Assembly: GCA_016721875.1 (NCBI GenBank) | Contig: JADKHG010000014.1 | Span: forward strand, 186,001-250,000 | DNA from: Sphingomonadales bacterium | Lineage (GTDB): Bacteria > Pseudomonadota > Alphaproteobacteria > Sphingomonadales > Sphingomonadaceae | Reading direction: 5' to 3' | DNA length: 64,000 nucleotides | Part shown: positions 1-8,274 of the stretch, piece by piece | How positions within the stretch are numbered: position 1 is the first letter of the stretch | Layout: every line of letters begins with the position of its first letter | The notes under the pieces: model-generated | Database searches by the model: none | What the model was told of the DNA's origin: nothing | What the model saw: only the letters and a program-made list of their open reading frames with translations | Made by a program: the position numbers and the translations under genes

Positions 1-338
1 GCCGCACGGTGCGCCAAAACCTGCCGGAAACGCCGCCTGCGGATGATCGAGAGCAGGTAGATGACCAAAGCAGTGGTGCCGCCGGGAATCTTTGCCTTGC
101 TGTCGCGCGCCTGCGAAGCGCGCTTTGACAATTTGCGTTCAAAGGCCGGACCGATCAGCGGCCAGCGCTTGATCGCTTCCCCCATCGCGCCCGATTTGAG
201 GCCCAGATAGACGGTCGCAACCGGACGCTGCTTGGCATAATCGGCAAGCAAAGCCTCAGCGAGGGTCGATTTGCCCGAGCCGTCGCAACCGATCACCGCA
301 ACCAGCGGCGCGAGTGCGTCACTGGTGGCTATTGGCAT
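1..338 (-). CDS. P-loop kinase, thymidylate-kinase-like (3' end outside window)
   Basis: Reading the minus strand from the ATG at 338 gives an open frame to the window edge. It begins MPIATSDALAPLVAVIG and continues into a Walker A motif, GCDGSGKST, at about residues 17-25. The GxDGSGKST form is typical of thymidylate-kinase-like NMP kinases and of related kinases in polysaccharide or lipid clusters. Only about 112 residues are visible, so the lid and base-binding regions cannot be judged. The start overlaps the stop of the upstream ICMT-like gene by 10 bases, so the two are probably translationally coupled. A role in envelope saccharide or lipid synthesis is inferred from the neighbouring nucleotidyltransferase and flippase. 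Confidence 0.7.
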   Translation of the reverse strand, partial: MPIATSDALAPLVAVIGCDGSGKSTLAEALLADYAKQRPVATVYLGLKSGAMGEAIKRWPLIGPAFERKLSKRASQARDSKAKIPGGTTALVIYLLSIIRRRRFRQVLAHRA

Positions 339-1069
339 CGGCTCAACTCTTTGAAGAACCCGATCATCTTCAGCCCGCCAATGGCGAAACGAATTACCAC
401 CAGCGCGGCGTAGACCATCACCCACGGACCCGTTAGCGCCTCGAGATTGAAGCCGGTGCGCGCAAACCAAGTCAGGAATACGCCGGTCGCAAGCAGGAAC
501 AGCTTATTCTGTTCGCGCCAGATCATGCGTTTCCACCAGAAGGGATATTTGGGGGCGATCCAGCCGTGCAGGCGCGGAAGCAAAGCGGGGACATTTTTCG
601 CCCATTCGGCGTGCGCTTCACCAAATTTGCCGCGCAGAAACTCTTCCTCGTAAACCGAGATGCGTTCGTAGACGAGCACTGCCAACAGGAAGACCAGCGC
701 ACCGAATACCCAACTACCCGACAGCATCGCAAGGCCTGTGAAATTCAGGATGCGACCAACATAGAGCGGGTTGCGGACCAATGAATAGGGGCCCGTTGTG
801 TTAAGTTCGGACGCTTCGGCGGCAACCTTTGCCCGGCCCGATGTGCCAAGCGCGGCCCAGCCGCTGGTAAAGATTCGGACGATTGCGCCCGCGCTGGCAA
901 CGCCAAATGACAGCCAGAACCAGAAGCAGTCACCCTGAGCGGTCGCAAAGGGGCCGATATCGCGTGTGCAATAGGCAATCAGCGTCGAGATCGCGATGAT
1001 CGTGTAAATATAGGTGCCCCGGATGAAGAACAGCGCCTTCCCGCTCCGGGCCATTTCCTGTTGATACAT
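329..1069 (-). CDS. Isoprenylcysteine carboxyl methyltransferase (ICMT)-like membrane methyltransferase
   Basis: This 246-residue protein has several hydrophobic segments (about residues 12-32, 48-68, 107-135 and 187-235). The family signature TGPYSLVRNPLYVGRIL lies around residue 93 and is followed by EEEFLRGKFGEAHAEW, matching the conserved S-adenosylmethionine-binding half of the ICMT/PEMT-type membrane methyltransferases. Bacterial members methylate lipids or small molecules rather than prenylated proteins; the substrate here is unknown. It starts with ATG at 1069, divergent from the nucleotidyltransferase at 1133, and overlaps the start of the downstream P-loop kinase. Family assignment is good; the specific reaction is not known. 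Confidence 0.8.
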   Translation of the reverse strand: MYQQEMARSGKALFFIRGTYIYTIIAISTLIAYCTRDIGPFATAQGDCFWFWLSFGVASAGAIVRIFTSGWAALGTSGRAKVAAEASELNTTGPYSLVRNPLYVGRILNFTGLAMLSGSWVFGALVFLLAVLVYERISVYEEEFLRGKFGEAHAEWAKNVPALLPRLHGWIAPKYPFWWKRMIWREQNKLFLLATGVFLTWFARTGFNLEALTGPWVMVYAALVVIRFAIGGLKMIGFFKELSRCQ

Positions 1070-1132
1070 CGACTATCCTATCTCTATGCCGTTAAAGTGG
1101 CGATCTCCTATGAACAACAATGGGGCAAAATC

Positions 1133-1939
1133 ATGACAGGCCCCGAAGTCGGGACAGAAAGCAAATGGTCGGCGCTGGTGCTGGCGGGCAGCAGACCGGC
1201 TGGCGATCCGCTCGCCGAGCATTTTGGCGCAAAGGCCAAGGCGCTGATCGACTTTGGCGGAAAGCCAATGTTGGCGCATGTGGTGGCCACGCTCAATGCT
1301 ACGCCACAGATAGCCCGGGTAGTTGTAATTGCCCAGCAAACCACGCAACTTGAAGCAGCGGTTGCGCAAGGCGGAGGCGCCACATTGCGGACCAGCGGCG
1401 GTGGGATTTCAGCCAGCATCGCAGCCCTCGCCGGAAGCGATGCCCTGCCCTTTCCGATATTGGTCACCACCGCGGACCACCCGTTGTTATTGCCTTCGAT
1501 GATCGGTGAATTTCTGAATGGGGCAGGCGACGCCGATGTTGCGGTGGGGATGGTCGAACGCGCGACGATGCTGGCGCGCCATCCCGAGAACCGGCGCACC
1601 TGGCTGAAATTTTCTGACGGCCATTGGTCGGGCGCCAATTTGTTTGCGCTGCAAAGCGAACGCTGCCTGCCTGCGCTCGAGCTATGGGCACGCGCCGAGC
1701 AGGATCGCAAGACGGTGTGGAAGCTGTTCCTGCATTTCGGTCCGTGGCTGGCGCTGCGGGCATTGACCCGGACCATTGGGCTCGCCGATGCCTTGCAGCG
1801 CGCAGGGACGCGGCTGGGGCTGAAGGCAAGGCTGGTGCCGCTGTCGCAGGCCGAGGCGGCGATTGATGTCGATAAGCCCGATGACCATGCGCAGGCGCTG
1901 GATATTTGGAAGGCGCGAAAGGCCTCAGGCCAGCCTTAA
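1133..1939 (+). CDS. MobA-like NTP transferase domain protein
   Basis: The protein is 268 residues from the ATG at 1133. Longer frames back to a TTG at 1061 exist but would overlap the divergent gene start. The N-terminal part reads SALVLAGSRPAGDPLAEHFG, then AKALIDFGGKPMLAHVV, the nucleotide-binding loop and sugar-phosphate-binding lysine region of MobA/GlmU-type nucleotidyltransferases. A TTADHPLL segment at about residues 111-118 supplies the metal-binding aspartate region. Such enzymes activate a sugar, polyol or cofactor with NTP; the acceptor cannot be read from sequence. It converges on the flippase gene, overlapping by 15 bases. Confidence is high for the fold and low for the substrate. 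Confidence 0.8.
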   Translation: MTGPEVGTESKWSALVLAGSRPAGDPLAEHFGAKAKALIDFGGKPMLAHVVATLNATPQIARVVVIAQQTTQLEAAVAQGGGATLRTSGGGISASIAALAGSDALPFPILVTTADHPLLLPSMIGEFLNGAGDADVAVGMVERATMLARHPENRRTWLKFSDGHWSGANLFALQSERCLPALELWARAEQDRKTVWKLFLHFGPWLALRALTRTIGLADALQRAGTRLGLKARLVPLSQAEAAIDVDKPDDHAQALDIWKARKASGQP

Positions 1940-3598
1940 TTTGCGCGCTGTTTCTTCGCCGATGGCAAGGCGGTCGGCCTTGGGCAAGGCCAGTCGCAAC
2001 GAGGCCCAGAGCGAAGCGACGAGTATAGGAAGCAGCAACATGATGGTCACCAACCGCGCACGCAATTGGTCGGGGACGGCAACCTGACTTTCCAACAGCC
2101 ATTCCGAAGCACCCAGCACAGCCAGACCCAGTGCGACTTTCCATGAAAGGCGCAAAGCGGCCAAGACCATCAGCGCAAAGATCAGCCTTTGTCCCAACAG
2201 CGGAATCATCGGGATCAGATAGGTGACAAACGCACCCACCACCGCAACCCCCGCCGCGCGCGCCATTACCGAAGCAAAGGGTGCCTCAAAAGGGTGCAGG
2301 TCATCATGCAGGTTGAGCTGGAGCATCGGAATTGCCGAGGCCAGCGCGAGTCCGATCCCCACGGCCCAGGCCATCGCGTTGAGGCCATATTGCGGGGTGA
2401 AATAGCCGCCAATCACGCAGGCGACGATCACGCCGGTCACGCTGCCGACCAGTTGCTGCCGGTGTGCCGAGACGACTTGCTGGATCGGCGCAGCCGCTCC
2501 GCACAGCGCCTCGAACGCGCGGGCACCAAGCATGATCCACAGTGCCACTAGCGCATTTTCCGCTCCGGGGCCGAACACTGGCAGAATCGCCGGCCCCATC
2601 GCCCCCAACACCGCTGCCATCGGCAGCGCGAGCGCGATCAATATCCGTGTTGAAAAGCCGTAGATCGACGACACTTTTTCCTTACCGCCAGTCGAAAGCG
2701 CCGAAGCAAGCGGGGCGAGCACATAAGCAAAGGCAGTGCGCACCAGCTGGACAATGCTCGAAATCTTGCGCGCGACGATATAAAGGCTGGTGGCAATCGC
2801 TCCGCTCGCCCCCGGTAATATTGCGTTTAAGGCAATCGCCGGTCCGTCGCCAAACAGCCTCAGCGCGATGTTGGTGGGCAGCACTGCCAAACCTGCCTTC
2901 AATGTCGCCGCAAACATACCGTCGTAAAGCGGGCCACTGAGCATCAGCCGCAGATCGAAATTGCGTGCGAGCAGCCGAATACACAGCAGGCACACCGCTG
3001 CGAGCGAGATCAGATGGCCGATGAACAGCGCTCGCGTCGACCAGCCGCCTACAAACAGCGCGACCACTACCAACAGCCGGATCAATTGCTCCCAGAAAAG
3101 CCGCAACCGGATTTCCGCGCCAAATACCCGGCGAGATCGCAGCGCCGAGGTTGCGACCTCGACGAACGACCACAGTGGCAAGGCCCAGACAAACAACCGG
3201 ATCGTCCCCGCTGCCTGTGCCGAATCGGCGGCATCGGCGTTGAAGAATTTGGAGACCGGTTCTGCGAGCAGGAAAACCGCAATCGCGATCAATATGCACG
3301 GAACCACCCCGAGCAAAAGCGCCGCGCGCAAGGCCTTTGCCTCACCCTCTGGTGACTGCGCCTGCGGGATCACCCGCTGCATCGCGCCGGTTGTGCCCAG
3401 GTCCGCGACATTCTGCGTCAGATTGATCGCCGCCCATAGCGCGCCGTAAAAACCATAGCCTGCCAGCCCGAAAAGCCAGATATAGAGCGGCTGCGCAACC
3501 ACTTCGAGTACGCCACCCAGCCGCGCAAGCAGCGTCGTGCCTGCACCTTTGGCGACATCGGCAGTAGTAATTTCGGGCGGAGATAGGGTTTCAGCCAT
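1925..3598 (-). CDS. Oligosaccharide flippase / lipopolysaccharide biosynthesis membrane protein (Wzx-like)
   Basis: This 557-residue, strongly hydrophobic protein has about a dozen membrane segments and the MATE/Wzx layout. The N-terminal cytosolic stretch is followed by a segment reading AKGAGTTLLARLGGVLEVV, typical of polysaccharide exporters. The start is taken at the ATG at 3598 (MAETLSPPE); a GTG at 3610 would add four residues. Wzx-type proteins flip undecaprenyl-linked oligosaccharides across the inner membrane. The adjacent nucleotidyltransferase, methyltransferase and kinase-like genes fit a small surface glycan or lipid group, which is inference. No polymerase or ligase is visible, so the glycan cannot be predicted. 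Confidence 0.75.
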   Translation of the reverse strand: MAETLSPPEITTADVAKGAGTTLLARLGGVLEVVAQPLYIWLFGLAGYGFYGALWAAINLTQNVADLGTTGAMQRVIPQAQSPEGEAKALRAALLLGVVPCILIAIAVFLLAEPVSKFFNADAADSAQAAGTIRLFVWALPLWSFVEVATSALRSRRVFGAEIRLRLFWEQLIRLLVVVALFVGGWSTRALFIGHLISLAAVCLLCIRLLARNFDLRLMLSGPLYDGMFAATLKAGLAVLPTNIALRLFGDGPAIALNAILPGASGAIATSLYIVARKISSIVQLVRTAFAYVLAPLASALSTGGKEKVSSIYGFSTRILIALALPMAAVLGAMGPAILPVFGPGAENALVALWIMLGARAFEALCGAAAPIQQVVSAHRQQLVGSVTGVIVACVIGGYFTPQYGLNAMAWAVGIGLALASAIPMLQLNLHDDLHPFEAPFASVMARAAGVAVVGAFVTYLIPMIPLLGQRLIFALMVLAALRLSWKVALGLAVLGASEWLLESQVAVPDQLRARLVTIMLLLPILVASLWASLRLALPKADRLAIGEETARKLRLA

Positions 3599-3733
3599 GG
3601 TCGCGCGCACCGCTACGCTGCCACGTTATGTCCTTGCAAGCGCGTTCATCATCGAACAAAGCCAAAAAGGACGATTGAGCATGGCTTCGCGGTGCGCTAT
3701 CGGCGCTGCAACTACGCAAATCGGGGACGTTTG

Positions 3734-4513
3734 ATGGCCGAATTTTTCCTGCCCAAGAACAGTAAGGTCCAAAAGGGCAAGACACATGCTGCGACCAGCA
3801 ATGGCAAGGCGCGCAATTTCAAGGTCTATCGCTACGATCCCGACAGCGGTGAGAATCCGCATTACGACACCTTCGAGGTCGACACCGACGCTTGTGGTCC
3901 GATGGTGCTCGACGCGCTGATCAAGATGAAGTCGGAGCAGGATAGCACGCTGACTTTCCGCCGCTCATGCCGCGAGGGGATTTGCGGTTCGTGCGCGATG
4001 AACATGAATGGCAAAAATGGCCTCGCTTGCACCACCGCCATCGAGGATTGCAAAGGCGATGTCACCATCACCCCGCTGCCGCATATGGAAGTGGTCAAGG
4101 ATCTGGTCCCCGACCTGTCGCATTTCTACGCGCAATATGCCTCGATCAAGCCATGGTTGCAGACCGTCACCCCGACCCCCTCGGGCAAGGAGCGGCTGCA
4201 ATCGCCCGAAGACCGCGCCAAGCTCGACGGTCTGTATGAATGCATATTGTGCGCCTGTTGCTCGACCAGCTGCCCTTCCTATTGGTGGAACAGCGACAAG
4301 TTTCTCGGCCCGGCGATCCTGCTGCAGGCCTATCGCTGGCTCGCCGACAGCCGCGATGAAATGACCGGTGAGCGGCTCGATGATCTGGAAGACCCCTTCC
4401 GCCTCTATCGCTGCCACACGATCATGAACTGCGCCAAGACCTGCCCCAAGGGGCTGAACCCGGCCAAGGCGATTGCCGAAACCAAGAAGATGATGGCACA
4501 GCGGCAGATCTGA
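3734..4513 (+). CDS. sdhB: Succinate dehydrogenase iron-sulfur subunit
   Basis: The protein is 259 residues, the usual SdhB length. All three iron-sulfur sites are visible: the [2Fe-2S] ligands in CREGICGSCAMNMNGKNGLAC, the [4Fe-4S] ligands in CILCACCSTSCP, and the [3Fe-4S] ligands in CHTIMNCAKTCPKGLNP. In complex II it passes electrons from the SdhA flavin to ubiquinone at the cytoplasmic face of the inner membrane. The start is the ATG at 3734, preceded by a GGGGA ribosome-binding sequence; an upstream in-frame start would add 14 unrelated residues. No sdhCDA gene lies immediately upstream (a flippase diverges there), so the rest of the operon is elsewhere or outside the window. Confidence 0.97.
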   Translation: MAEFFLPKNSKVQKGKTHAATSNGKARNFKVYRYDPDSGENPHYDTFEVDTDACGPMVLDALIKMKSEQDSTLTFRRSCREGICGSCAMNMNGKNGLACTTAIEDCKGDVTITPLPHMEVVKDLVPDLSHFYAQYASIKPWLQTVTPTPSGKERLQSPEDRAKLDGLYECILCACCSTSCPSYWWNSDKFLGPAILLQAYRWLADSRDEMTGERLDDLEDPFRLYRCHTIMNCAKTCPKGLNPAKAIAETKKMMAQRQI

Positions 4514-4521
4514 TCCTGCCG

Positions 4522-4998
4522 ATGATTGATAACGACGCCATCCAGCGTACCGGCTTTATCGACGCCGCCGACCCGGATCATCCGGGCTGGCGGCTGTGGC
4601 AGATGCGCGACGAACGGCGTTATAATGCGCAAGTGATCGGCAAGATGCTTATCCGCGAGGAAACACCGGGCCATGCACGGGTGCGCATGTTCCCCGAGCT
4701 CAAACATTCCAACCTCGCCGATGCGGTGCATGGCGGAACGACATTGGGTTTCATCGACGTTGCGCTATTTGGCGCGGCACGGGTGTTCGGGCTGCTCGAC
4801 GCAGGTTTTGCTGTGACGCTTGACCTGTCGACCCAGTTCATCAGCGCGGGCCGGATTGACGAACCGATGGATGCAACGGTCGAACTGTTGCGCGAAACCA
4901 AGCGGCTTTTGTTCATGCGCGGGCTGGTGGTGCAAGGCACTGATGATTCGCATGTCGTCGCCAGCTTTACCGGGACAATCCGCAAGGCGGTGGGATGA
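4522..4998 (+). CDS. PaaI-family hotdog-fold thioesterase
   Basis: This 158-residue protein has a hotdog-fold pattern: HSNLADAVHGGTTLGFIDVA at about residues 62-81 contains the conserved H-G-G active-site loop with the helix that follows. PaaI-like enzymes hydrolyse acyl- or aryl-CoA thioesters. It starts 9 bases after sdhB, and its stop overlaps the zapE start (ATGA), so sdhB, this gene and zapE probably share a transcript. Substrate unknown. Confidence 0.85.
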   Translation: MIDNDAIQRTGFIDAADPDHPGWRLWQMRDERRYNAQVIGKMLIREETPGHARVRMFPELKHSNLADAVHGGTTLGFIDVALFGAARVFGLLDAGFAVTLDLSTQFISAGRIDEPMDATVELLRETKRLLFMRGLVVQGTDDSHVVASFTGTIRKAVG

Positions 4999-6104
4999 CA
5001 GTCGAAGAGCGCTATCACGCGCTTGTTGCTGCGGGCGAACTGAAAGCTGATCCTGATCAAGCCCGTGCCGCCGTCGAATTGGCACGGATGCAGTCTGCAT
5101 TGCAGGCAGTCCCGCCACGCGGCAGCATGCTTTGGAAATTCTTCGGCAAAAAGCCCGAACCAGTGCGCGGTCTCTATATGTGGGGCGGAGTGGGACGCGG
5201 CAAATCGATGCTGATGGACCTGTTCTTTGACAGCGTGCAGATCGGCCGCAAGCGCCGCGCGCATTTCCACGAATTCATGCTCGACATCCACGCGCGGTTG
5301 AATGTCGAGCGCAAGAAAGAGATTGGCGACCCGATTCCCCCGGTGGTGGTGGCGCTTGCCGATGAAGCGCGACTGCTGTGCTTTGACGAGATGGTCGTCA
5401 ACAATATGGCCGATGCAGCGATCATGTCGCGGCTGTTTGCGGGGCTGATCGATGCCGGCGTTACCGTGGTGACCACATCAAACCGCCATCCTGACGATCT
5501 TTACAAAAATGGCCTCAACCGCCAGCTTTTCTTACCCTTCATCGATCTGATCAAAGCCAAACTCGACATTTTGACGCTCGATGGTCCGACCGATTATCGC
5601 CGCGACCGGTTGGGTATGGCAAAGACATGGCTGGTGCCCAATGGGCCGGAAGCGACCAAGGCGCTGTCGGAAACTTTCTTCCACCTCACCGATTATCCAC
5701 CCGAAGACCGCGCGCATGTTCCCTCGACCGAAATAGACGTTGGCGGGGCGCGGCAGATGCATGTGCCCAAGGCGTTGAAAGGCGTCGCGGTGTTTTCGTT
5801 CAAGCGGCTGTGTGCGGAGGCACGGGGGGCCGCCGACTATCTGGCGATTGCGCGGCGTTTTCACACGGTGATCATTGTCGGCATTCCGGTGCTTGGCCCA
5901 CACAACCGCAACGAGGCCGCGCGCTTTGTCACCCTGATCGACGCGTTGTACGAATATCGGGTCAAACTGCTCGCCAGCGCCGATGCCGCGCCCGATGCGC
6001 TCTATCCGGAAGGCGACGGCAAGTTCGAATTCGACCGGACAGTGTCACGGCTGATCGAAATGCAATCGGAAGAATATCTCGCGCAGGGGCATGGGGTGGA
6101 GTGA
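4995..6104 (+). CDS. zapE: Cell division protein ZapE (AFG1-like ATPase)
   Basis: The protein is 369 residues, typical of ZapE/AFG1. Walker A is GGVGRGKS (residues 64-71), Walker B is LLCFDEM, and the sensor/arginine region reads TSNRHPDDLYKNGLNR. ZapE is a cytoplasmic ATPase that associates with FtsZ rings; the mitochondrial homologue AFG1 takes part in respiratory-complex quality control. Location directly after sdhB and a thioesterase is common in alphaproteobacteria. The start ATG overlaps the preceding stop by four bases. It converges with the DEAD-box helicase. Confidence 0.93.
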   Translation: MTVEERYHALVAAGELKADPDQARAAVELARMQSALQAVPPRGSMLWKFFGKKPEPVRGLYMWGGVGRGKSMLMDLFFDSVQIGRKRRAHFHEFMLDIHARLNVERKKEIGDPIPPVVVALADEARLLCFDEMVVNNMADAAIMSRLFAGLIDAGVTVVTTSNRHPDDLYKNGLNRQLFLPFIDLIKAKLDILTLDGPTDYRRDRLGMAKTWLVPNGPEATKALSETFFHLTDYPPEDRAHVPSTEIDVGGARQMHVPKALKGVAVFSFKRLCAEARGAADYLAIARRFHTVIIVGIPVLGPHNRNEAARFVTLIDALYEYRVKLLASADAAPDALYPEGDGKFEFDRTVSRLIEMQSEEYLAQGHGVE

Positions 6105-6112
6105 TTACCCCC

Positions 6113-6131
6113 GCGGCTGAATTTCAGCCGC
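6113..6131. other. Short perfect hairpin between convergent zapE and helicase genes
   Basis: GCGGCTGA and TCAGCCGC form an 8-bp perfect stem with a 3-nt loop. It sits in the 19-base gap between the two convergent stops and overlaps the helicase stop codon. Neither strand has a U-tract, so it is at best a weak or Rho-assisted bidirectional terminator. Confidence 0.35.
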
Positions 6132-7524
6132 CAAAACCGAAGTTGAGGAAGTCTGGCATCGGTCCGTTCCAGTCCGCTTCGGCAGGTTCCGGCGTGCGGG
6201 TGGCTTTGGCTGGAGATGATCGTCCCGACTTCGCCGCGGCTTTCTTGGGTTCGGCAGTCTTGGTGGCTTCAGTTCCCTTTGCTTCAACCGCCTTGGCCGG
6301 GCGTTCTTCCCGCTTAGCGTTACGGCCCCTTGCGGCAGGCTTTTCGCTACGGCTCGAACGAGACGCCGATTTTTCGGGCTTGTCCTCGCTCTGGTCGTCA
6401 TCGGCCTGAGCCGCCTTGCCCATCCGGGTTATTTTCACGCCGATCAGCTTTTCGATATTGTCGATAGCCTCTTCATCGGCCTTGGTAACAAAGGTGAAGG
6501 CACGGCCCTGTGCCCCGGCACGGCCGGTGCGGCCAATGCGGTGCACATAGTCATCGGGATGCCAGGGTGCGTCGAAGTTGAAAACATGGCTGACGCCTTT
6601 GACATCAAGCCCGCGTGCGGCGACGTCGGAAGCGACCAACAGGTTGATTTTGCCGCTCTTGAATGCGTCCAGTTCCTTCAGACGCGTAGCCTGATCGATG
6701 TCGCCATGGATTTCGCCAGAGGCAAGGCCGTGGCGTTGTAGGCTCTTGTTCAGTTCACGCACCGTCGTTTTGCGGTTGCAGAAAATGATCGCGGTCGAGA
6801 CATTTTCTTTGCGGATCAGATCGCGCAACACATCGCGCTTTTTCATCGGCGAAACATCGACCAGAAATTGTTCGATATTGGTGTTGGACGACGCCGGGCG
6901 GGCAACCTCGATATATTTGGGGTTGGTGAGGAATTTGTCGGCCAGTTTCTTGATTGGCGGCGGCATGGTGGCCGAAAAAAGCAAGGTCTGGCGGTTGGCG
7001 GGAAGTTTGGTGCAGATATGCTCGATATCGGGAATGAAGCCCATATCGAGCATCCGGTCAGCCTCGTCGATCACTAGCAATTCGCAGCCGTTGAGCAAGA
7101 TGTTGCCGCGTTCAAACAGGTCCATCAATCGACCCGGTGTCGCGATCAGCACGTCAACGCCCTTTTCGAGCGCCTTGATCTGGTCGCCCATTGAAACCCC
7201 ACCGATCAGCAGCGCCATCGATAGCTTGTGATATTTGCCATATTTGTCGAAATTCTCGGCAACCTGTGCGGCAAGTTCGCGCGTTGGCTCAAGGATCAGG
7301 CTGCGCGGCATGCGCGCCCGTGCCCGGCCATGCGCCAGAACATCGATCATCGGCAGTACGAAAGAGGCGGTCTTGCCAGTGCCTGTCTGGGCAATGCCAA
7401 TCAGGTCCTTCATCATCAAAACCGGCGGTATCGCCTGCGCCTGGATGGGAGTCGGGGTGTCATAGCCAGCTTCATGGATGGCTTTGAGCAATTCATCAGA
7501 CAGGCCGAGCGCGGCGAAGGGCAT
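6124..7524 (-). CDS. DEAD-box ATP-dependent RNA helicase (RhlE-like)
   Basis: The protein is 466 residues from the ATG at 7524 (MPFAALGLSDELL). In-frame starts at 7560 (ATG) and 7599 (TTG) lengthen the N-terminus, but homologues usually begin at MPF. Motifs in order: Q motif (TPTPIQAQAIP), Walker A AQTGTGKT, PTRELA, VIDEADRM, SATMP, the domain-2 HGD and HRIGRTGRAG. The C-terminal tail from about residue 380 is low-complexity, rich in Lys, Ala, Glu, Ser and Arg, as in RhlE-type helicases, and probably binds RNA non-specifically. Role in RNA unwinding, ribosome assembly or RNA decay. Confidence 0.93.
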   Translation of the reverse strand: MPFAALGLSDELLKAIHEAGYDTPTPIQAQAIPPVLMMKDLIGIAQTGTGKTASFVLPMIDVLAHGRARARMPRSLILEPTRELAAQVAENFDKYGKYHKLSMALLIGGVSMGDQIKALEKGVDVLIATPGRLMDLFERGNILLNGCELLVIDEADRMLDMGFIPDIEHICTKLPANRQTLLFSATMPPPIKKLADKFLTNPKYIEVARPASSNTNIEQFLVDVSPMKKRDVLRDLIRKENVSTAIIFCNRKTTVRELNKSLQRHGLASGEIHGDIDQATRLKELDAFKSGKINLLVASDVAARGLDVKGVSHVFNFDAPWHPDDYVHRIGRTGRAGAQGRAFTFVTKADEEAIDNIEKLIGVKITRMGKAAQADDDQSEDKPEKSASRSSRSEKPAARGRNAKREERPAKAVEAKGTEATKTAEPKKAAAKSGRSSPAKATRTPEPAEADWNGPMPDFLNFGFGG

Positions 7525-7637
7525 AAGCAGCAAATATTCCGGAGTAAGAGGTGCCGCCATCAATATGGCGGATACGCTGCCGCGCGCTTGGCCGAGCAAC
7601 GCCCGAATGTCAAGGATTTTGGCGGAAAAGCCGCAAC

Positions 7638-8141
7638 TCAGTCAGGGACAAGCAGCCGGAATTTGTCGATTTCGCACTGCGCACCGGTGCGGGCATGGAG
7701 CAAATCCCTGTCGACACACAATTTCCCGTCGGACGAGCGCTCGACATAAGCCCCGGCATAAAATTCGCGCGCAAGACAGCCGTCGCCCAGATACGCGCGG
7801 ATCAACTGGCCTTCGCGGGTCACCAGTTCAAGGCTCTGTTTCGGTCCAGGGCGTGAGGCGATCAGCCGATCCATGCGCAGGCATTTGCCAATCTTCTCTT
7901 CATGAAACAGCGTCGCGGCGCTTGCCGTCGCGCCCTTGCGTGCCGATGCTGGGCTTGCCTGCTGGCGAGGAAAGCGGATAATGACACGTTGTTCCACCCG
8001 CGCCTGATACCAGCCATCGCCAAAGATCAGATGGGCAATGCTGGCAATGCCCGGCGTACCCTGAATCAGGACGGGCCCGGCCGCAACGCTGCTGGCCAGA
8101 CCCATGATAAAGATCAAAAAGGCAAACGTGCGTTTGCGCAA
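7638..8141 (-). CDS. Hypothetical secreted protein
   Basis: The protein is 167 residues. The N-terminus, MRKRTFAFLIFIMGLASSVAA, is a clear Sec signal peptide with cleavage likely after AAG or VAA. The start at 8141 is a TTG with AGGAA just upstream; an ATG at 8105 would cut off most of the signal. The mature part has three cysteines (KCLRMD, DGCLAREF, AQCEID) plus DGKLCVDRD, suggesting disulfide bonding in the periplasm. No family recognised. It is divergent from the FAD-linked dehydrogenase and lies downstream of the helicase promoter region. Confidence 0.6.
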   Translation of the reverse strand: MRKRTFAFLIFIMGLASSVAAGPVLIQGTPGIASIAHLIFGDGWYQARVEQRVIIRFPRQQASPASARKGATASAATLFHEEKIGKCLRMDRLIASRPGPKQSLELVTREGQLIRAYLGDGCLAREFYAGAYVERSSDGKLCVDRDLLHARTGAQCEIDKFRLLVPD

Positions 8142-8274
8142 ATTCCTGTTCCGGTCAAAAATGGCTTTGAGCGGGCTATACGCCCGTAGGTTGAATGGGG
8201 CATTAATTTGGGACTAGGGTTGCAAGCTTTGCTGTGTCAAGGCGGACAACCTATAGGATCAAGCGAGGGCCAGA

